NCBI GenBank assembly: GCA_018332375.1
Contig: BOPV01000001.1
Coordinates: 496,001-560,000, forward strand
Length of the DNA: 64,000 bases
Source: Roseiterribacter gracilis
Lineage (GTDB): Bacteria; Pseudomonadota; Alphaproteobacteria; BOG-932; Roseiterribacteraceae
Direction: 5' to 3'
The position numbers were made by a program, and so were the translations under genes. The first letter of the stretch is position 1, and each line of letters opens with the position of its first letter. This document shows positions 59,995-64,000 of this stretch, one piece after another. The notes beneath the pieces were generated by a model, which made no database searches, had not been told where the DNA came from, and was given only the letters and a program-made list of their open reading frames with translations.

Positions 59995-61209
59995 ATGGAC
60001 CAGATCGAAAAGACACGTCTGATCGACGTGCAGATGGCGGCCGAACAGGAAGGCACCAAGGCGACGGTGCAGACCTGGCACAAGCAAGTCGGCGACGCGG
60101 TTGCGCTCGACGAGCTGCTGGTCGAAATCGAAACCGACAAAGTCGTCGTCGAAGTTGCAGCACCCGCCGCTGGCGTGCTGCGTGAGATCATCTTGCAAAC
60201 CGGCGCCGAAGCAGGGCCGGGCGACGTGCTGGCGCGGATCGAAGCTGGCGCTGCTCCGGGGGCTCCGGCACCGGTCGTTGTCGCCGCCGAAGCGCCGAAG
60301 CAAAGCGAATGGCGCCAGGAATCCGCACCGGTCGAGTTCGACCGCGAATTGCGCCTGTCGCCGTCGGTGCGGCGCCTGCTGCGCGAGAACGATCTCGATC
60401 CCGCCGGCATCGCCGGCACCGGTCGTCACGGACGGATTTCGCGCGAAGACGTGTTGGCGAGCCTGGCCAAGCCGAAAGCGGCACCGGTTGCGGCTGTACC
60501 GAAGATTGCGGCCGGGACCAGCCAGAAGATTCCGCACACGACGATGCGCCGGCGCATCGCCGAGCATATGTCGCATTCGCTGCAGGTCGCGCCGCACGTG
60601 ACTGCTGTGTTCGAATGCGACTTCACCGCCATCAGCGCGCATCGCAAGGCGAACAAAGAGTCGTTCGCCAAGAACGGCGCCAACCTGACCTTCACGACCT
60701 ATTTCGTCGCCGCCATCGTCGAAGCGATGCGCGAAGTGCCGACGGTGAACAGCCGTTGGCATGACGATGCGATCGAAGTCTTCGGCGACGTCAATGTCGG
60801 CATCGGCACCGATCTTGGCGACAAGGGGCTGATTGTGCCCGTGCTGCACAAGTCGAACGAGCTGTCGCTGCTTGGCATCGCGACGCGCCTGACTGAGCTG
60901 GTCGACAAAGCACGGCGCGGCAAGCTGGCGCCCGCCGATGTGCAGAACGGTACTTTCTCGATTTCCAATCACGGCGTGTCGGGCTCGCTGGTCGCGGCAC
61001 CGATCATCATCAACCAGCCGCAGTCGGCGATCCTCGGCGTCGGCAAGTTGGAAAAGCGCGTCGTCGTGCGTGAAGTCGACGGTGTCGACTCAATCCAGAT
61101 CCGGCCGATGGCCTATGTGTCGCTGTCGATCGACCACCGCGTGCTCGACGGCAACCAGACCAATGCCTGGCTGAGCAAGTTCGTGAGCGTGCTTGAGGGT
61201 TGGCAGTAA
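59995..61209 (+). CDS. 2-oxoacid dehydrogenase E2 (dihydrolipoamide acyltransferase)
   Basis: This 404-aa E2 core has an N-terminal lipoyl domain (about 1-80, lipoyl Lys in EIETDKVVVEVAAPAAGVLR). A short Ala/Pro linker and one peripheral-subunit-binding domain follow (about 118-155, LSPSVRRLLRENDLDPAGIA). The catalytic acyltransferase domain includes the active-site His/Asp in MAYVSLSIDHRVLDGNQ. It forms an operon with the fused E1. The type is BkdB/SucB-like; with this E1, a branched-chain substrate is most likely. Confidence 0.94.
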   Translation: MDQIEKTRLIDVQMAAEQEGTKATVQTWHKQVGDAVALDELLVEIETDKVVVEVAAPAAGVLREIILQTGAEAGPGDVLARIEAGAAPGAPAPVVVAAEAPKQSEWRQESAPVEFDRELRLSPSVRRLLRENDLDPAGIAGTGRHGRISREDVLASLAKPKAAPVAAVPKIAAGTSQKIPHTTMRRRIAEHMSHSLQVAPHVTAVFECDFTAISAHRKANKESFAKNGANLTFTTYFVAAIVEAMREVPTVNSRWHDDAIEVFGDVNVGIGTDLGDKGLIVPVLHKSNELSLLGIATRLTELVDKARRGKLAPADVQNGTFSISNHGVSGSLVAAPIIINQPQSAILGVGKLEKRVVVREVDGVDSIQIRPMAYVSLSIDHRVLDGNQTNAWLSKFVSVLEGWQ

Positions 61210-61210
61210 A

Positions 61211-61328
61211 ATTCCCCGCGGAGGCGGGGATCCATCGTGCCACCGGCGCGGTATTGCCAATGGCGGCGCGACCTGAGAAATGGATCCCCGCTTTGACGGC
61301 TCCGCCGTCACTGCGTTCCGCGGGGAAT
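61211..61328. repeat. Nested inverted repeat between E2 and M19 genes
   Basis: The outer arms ATTCCCCGCGGA (61211-61222) and TCCGCGGGGAAT (61317-61328) are perfect. The inner arms GCGGGGATCCAT (61224-61235) and ATGGATCCCCGC (61280-61291) are also perfect. A third hairpin GACGGC/GCCGTC lies at 61295-61309. The final arm carries GCGGGGAA, which sits 4 nt before the ATG of the next gene and serves as its only evident ribosome-binding site. Confidence 0.85.
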
Positions 61329-61330
61329 AG

Positions 61331-62308
61331 ATGACCAAACCGTTTGTCTGGGACGCGCATTCCTGTCTGCCGTTGCGGCCGGGGCTCGATTACGACGCGC
61401 TCGAACGCCATGCCGATGCAGGCGTCGATTTCGTGTCGATCAATGTCGGGATGGATTTCAATCCATGGCCCGACATGTTGCGCGTCGTGGCGTCGTTCCG
61501 CGCCTGGATCCAGGCGCGCTCGGCACGGTTTGTGTTGGTCGATACGATCGCCGACGTCGAAGCAGCCAAGCGCGACGGCAAGATGGCGATCGCGTTCGAT
61601 CTCGAAGGGTCGGAGCTGCTGGACGGCGACATCGCGCTGTTCCGGCTGTTTCGCGATCTCGGCGTGCGCCAGATCCATCTCGCCTACAATCGCAACAACG
61701 CGGCCGCGGGCGGCTGCCACGACACTGCGTTTGGCAACGACCAGGGACTGACAAAGTGGGGACGGCGCATCGTTGCCGCCGCCAATCAGTTCGGCGTGAT
61801 GATGGATTGCTCGCACAGCGGCTATCGCACCAGCCTGGACGTGATGGAACAGTCGACCAAACCCGTCGTCTTCAGCCACGCCAATGCGCGTGCGTTGTCC
61901 GATCATCCGCGCAACATTCGCGACGACCAGATCCGCGCCTGCGCAGCAACCGGCGGTGTGATCGGCGTTACCGCTGTCGGGCTGTTTCTCGACGTCACCG
62001 ACGAAGCTGATCTTGCACCGGCCCTGCTGCGCCAGATCGACTATGTCGTGTCGCTGGTCGGCACCGACCATGTCGGGCTGGGATTCGATGCCAGCCTGAT
62101 GCCGGGCGTGAAAGATGCGGAGCCCGACGATCGTACGGTCTGGTGGCCGCCGCAATTCGGCTATCGCAACAAGTTCCCGCGCGGCGGCGCCGCGTTGCTG
62201 CCGGCGCTGATCGATGGGCTGCAACAGCGTGGCTACGACGATGCCGCGCTGCGCGGCATTCTGGGGCAAAACTTCCTGCGCGCCGCGCGTGTGGCCTGGG
62301 CTGGATGA
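61331..62308 (+). CDS. M19 membrane-dipeptidase-like protein
   Basis: This 325-aa protein belongs to the renal dipeptidase (M19) family with a TIM-barrel fold. Metal-site landmarks are FDLEGSELL (bridging Glu), MMDCSHSGYRTSLDVM and VFSHANARALSDHPRN (His ligands), and GTDHVGLGFDASLM. The first motif reads WDAHSCLPL, so the usual HxD has Cys instead of Asp; a subfamily with this change exists in my recollection, and activity may differ from classical dipeptidases. There is no signal peptide, unlike membrane dipeptidases. Confidence 0.88.
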   Translation: MTKPFVWDAHSCLPLRPGLDYDALERHADAGVDFVSINVGMDFNPWPDMLRVVASFRAWIQARSARFVLVDTIADVEAAKRDGKMAIAFDLEGSELLDGDIALFRLFRDLGVRQIHLAYNRNNAAAGGCHDTAFGNDQGLTKWGRRIVAAANQFGVMMDCSHSGYRTSLDVMEQSTKPVVFSHANARALSDHPRNIRDDQIRACAATGGVIGVTAVGLFLDVTDEADLAPALLRQIDYVVSLVGTDHVGLGFDASLMPGVKDAEPDDRTVWWPPQFGYRNKFPRGGAALLPALIDGLQQRGYDDAALRGILGQNFLRAARVAWAG

Positions 62309-62347
62309 TGCTTGGCGCAATTTGGCGTGTTGGCGCGTTCCCTATGT

Positions 62348-62710
62348 ATGACGCGCACGCCTGCAGATCCGCTCCGCACACCTGACGGTCGCTACATCAT
62401 CATTCGCGGCCGGCTGTGGCGTGCCGCGAATCCAAATCTGTCATCGGCCGAACGCGAGCGTTTGACGCGGGAATTGATGGAGGCGCGGCGTGATGTGGCA
62501 CGCGCCAAAAAGCGGAGCGATCCTGCGTTGCGCCTTGAGGCGCGGGTGCGCGTCGACGATGCAAAGACGGCATTGGGCGAGCGCGGTCCCGTGTGGTGGA
62601 ACGACGGCACGCCCGACTACAACCGCCGGCTGGTCCACAACACGCCCTATGCCGACTGGTTCGCAGCTCTGCCTGCAGCCGCACGTAAGTTTGCGCTGAC
62701 CGAAGCTTGA
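62348..62710 (+). CDS. Conserved hypothetical protein, 120 aa
   Basis: This basic protein starts TRTPADPLRTPDGRYIIIRG. It has a helical middle (LSSAERERLTRELMEARRDV) and a conserved-looking C-terminal block GERGPVWWNDGTPDYNRRL followed by NTPYADWFAAL. I recall this block from uncharacterised proteobacterial proteins of the same length but know no function. The ATG at 62348 is chosen over an upstream TTG (62312). It lies 39 nt after the M19 gene and may share its transcript. Confidence 0.75.
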   Translation: MTRTPADPLRTPDGRYIIIRGRLWRAANPNLSSAERERLTRELMEARRDVARAKKRSDPALRLEARVRVDDAKTALGERGPVWWNDGTPDYNRRLVHNTPYADWFAALPAAARKFALTEA

Positions 62711-62713
62711 AAT

Positions 62714-62932
62714 TCCCGTTGCGACGGGATCGGCGCTTCGCTAGCTTCCGCCCCGCATCAAGAGTGGGCCGGCGCCCACGCCAACCTGCCTTCCCGGGCA
62801 AGGTGGCGGTCCTTCGAAAGAAGGACGATGCGGCCGGTCAGGCAACCAAACGGGACCGTCACCGCGTTATTTCGCCCGGCACACTCCGAAACGGAGTGCG
62901 TCTTTGTTGGCGCACTCCTTCACGGAGTTGCG
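62714..62932. other. Array of short hairpins in intergenic spacer
   Basis: Five clear stems occur in about 220 nt: TCCCGT/ACGGGA (62714-62729), GTGGGC/GCCCAC (62764-62779), GTCCTTC/GAAGGAC with a GAAA loop (62809-62826), CACTCCG/CGGAGTG (62882-62898) and CGC-ACTCC/GGAGT-GCG (62911-62932). The last buries the GGAG ribosome-binding site of the following small gene. No coding potential is visible before 62935. Confidence 0.55.
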
Positions 62933-62934
62933 CG

Positions 62935-63224
62935 ATGTTCGATGGTTTGCTCAGCGCCGATGATCCGGCCTGTCCTGTCCGGTTGGGGCCGCAGGATTCG
63001 ATCCTGCATTTCTGGTCGCGCTACGAACGCAACCGGGTCTGGACCTATTGCGCGGTCGTGCATCGGATGGACGGAGTTTGGACCCATCTCTATTCGATCG
63101 AGCGGCTGCCGCCTTCACCAACGTGCATCTGCTGAAATTCTGGCAGGGCGAGCAGCTGCCAGCGGCCAATGTCTGGATGCGCAGACATCGCGCGCCGCCC
63201 GCGTTGTACGAAGCGGCGGCGTGA
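62935..63224 (+). pseudogene. Small conserved-looking gene broken by a one-base frameshift
   Basis: An ATG with GGAG upstream opens MFDGLLSADDPACPVRLGPQ and continues to DGVWTHLY, after which this frame gives SIERLPPSPTCIC and stops at 63135. In the next frame, from about 63090, FDRAAAAFTNVHLLKFWQGE continues sensibly to LYEAAA and a stop at 63222-63224. Adding one T in the TATTCG at 63091-63096 would join them into a protein of about 96 residues. It is therefore either a recent single-base deletion or a sequencing error. The function is unknown. Confidence 0.6.
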
Positions 63225-63267
63225 AAGCGTCTATTCTCTCGCCGCAATTTGCGCCCATATCGCCCCC

Positions 63268-64000
63268 ATGCGCTTTGCCATCTTGTTCGCCACCACCTTG
63301 CTGGCCACGACGACTGCGTCGGCCGCACCGCTCAAGCTCGACTACAAGATCTACGCAGGCGGGCTCGAAGCCCTGACCGCGACGATCACCTACGGGCTCG
63401 AACCATCGAGCTACAGTCTCGACATTGACGGCAAGACCGCGGGCACGATTGGCGCTGCCTTTCCCTGGTCGACGCATTTGCTGTCGGCGGGCCGCATCGC
63501 TGCGGGCGAGGTGAAGCCCGAGAAGCACGTCGTGGAGAGCACGTGGAAGGAGCAGAAACGTTCGACCACGCTCGCCTATGACGGCGCCGGCGGGTTTCTG
63601 ACCAAAAAAGTCGAACCGCCGCCAGCCGAAGACAATGTCGACGAAGTTGCGCCCGAGCTGACGACCAACACGGTCGATCTCTTGTCAGCGGTTGCGGGCG
63701 CGTTGAAGCGCATCGAAGACAAAGGCACGTGCGACGGAAGCCAGTCGGTCTATGACGGGCGCCGCCGCTTTGAAGTGAAGTTCGTCGATGGTGGTGCAGC
63801 GACGCTGGAGCCGTCGAGCTATACCGCCTATGCCGGCGCGACGCGCAAATGCGACATACGGGTCGAGCCCGGCCCGGGCTTCTGGCGCAAAAATCAGAAA
63901 CGCTGGTTCACGCAGAAAGACGGCTCGCTGCCGCCGATCACGGTCTGGGCGGCGCCGCTTGGAGCCCAGAAGCGGCAAGTGCCGGTGAAGATCGAAAGCG
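63268..64000 (+). CDS. DUF3108-domain secreted protein, 3' partial
   Basis: The first 244 codons of a gene run off the window edge. A signal peptide (RFAILFATTLLATTTASAA) is followed by the DUF3108 pattern: LKLDYKIYAGGLEALTATIT, SLDIDGKTAGTIGAAFPWST, and KRSTTLAYDGAGGF. Later come TNTVDLLSAVAGALKRIED, with the conserved DLLSA, and YDGRRRFEVKFVDGG. DUF3108 proteins are periplasmic or envelope proteins of unknown function. There is no clear ribosome-binding site immediately before the ATG. Confidence 0.88.
   Translation, partial: MRFAILFATTLLATTTASAAPLKLDYKIYAGGLEALTATITYGLEPSSYSLDIDGKTAGTIGAAFPWSTHLLSAGRIAAGEVKPEKHVVESTWKEQKRSTTLAYDGAGGFLTKKVEPPPAEDNVDEVAPELTTNTVDLLSAVAGALKRIEDKGTCDGSQSVYDGRRRFEVKFVDGGAATLEPSSYTAYAGATRKCDIRVEPGPGFWRKNQKRWFTQKDGSLPPITVWAAPLGAQKRQVPVKIES

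Overview
The window looks like one contiguous piece of a GC-rich alphaproteobacterial chromosome. The evidence is FtsB/DivIC of the alphaproteobacterial form, general amino-acid binding-protein and Lrp-type genes, a dense cluster of GANTC (CcrM-type) sites, tightly packed operons with ATGA or TGATG overlaps, and heavy C/G third-position bias. I cannot name a genus. No phage, transposase, integrase or CRISPR array is visible; the mobile-looking component is short palindromic repeats.

Layout. 1-4.5 kb: the 3' end of a peptide/nickel-type ABC importer operon (two permeases and a fused double ATPase) with an alpha/beta hydrolase and an SGNH esterase. 4.5-11 kb: a beta-lactamase-fold hydrolase, then an iron-uptake-like group (acetyltransferase, PepSY membrane protein, TonB-dependent receptor, AraC regulator). 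11-15.2 kb: an operon-like run with a coupled 64-aa ORF, an SsuA/TauA-like binding protein, a TauD-family dioxygenase and an oligopeptide-binding protein. It is preceded by a candidate cysteine-rich leader peptide and attenuator. 15-22 kb: amino-acid metabolism and transport genes. 22.3 kb: tRNA-Val(CAC). 22.5-32.6 kb: a DUF4166 dehydrogenase, a ProX-type deacylase, TetR, and a molybdenum hydroxylase made of a 2Fe-2S subunit, a Mo subunit and a triheme cytochrome c. 32.6-40.4 kb: LysR, malate synthase G, FtsB, an M61-like peptidase, an MFS exporter and a methyltransferase.

40.4-54.2 kb is a phenylacetate degradation island. paaABCDE (epoxidase) diverges from paaG-paaI-paaJ-paaX-truncated crotonase-paaY, and paaHF diverges from paaZ. 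Together these cover epoxidation of phenylacetyl-CoA, isomerisation, ring hydrolysis and beta-oxidation. The activating ligase paaK is not in the window. PaaZ carries an extra C-terminal SRPBCC domain, the most unusual protein architecture here. Both divergent paa promoter regions share a 17-bp motif that may be the PaaX operator.

54.2-64 kb: two VOC proteins, a HisC-like aminotransferase, a cupin gene coupled to an Lrp/BkdR-type regulator, a fused E1 and an E2 of a 2-oxoacid (probably branched-chain) dehydrogenase, an M19 dipeptidase-like protein, a conserved hypothetical, a frameshifted small gene in a hairpin-rich spacer, and a DUF3108 gene cut by the window edge. Two palindromic repeats appear to supply the ribosome-binding sites of the genes after them, and a third supplies the stop codon of malate synthase.
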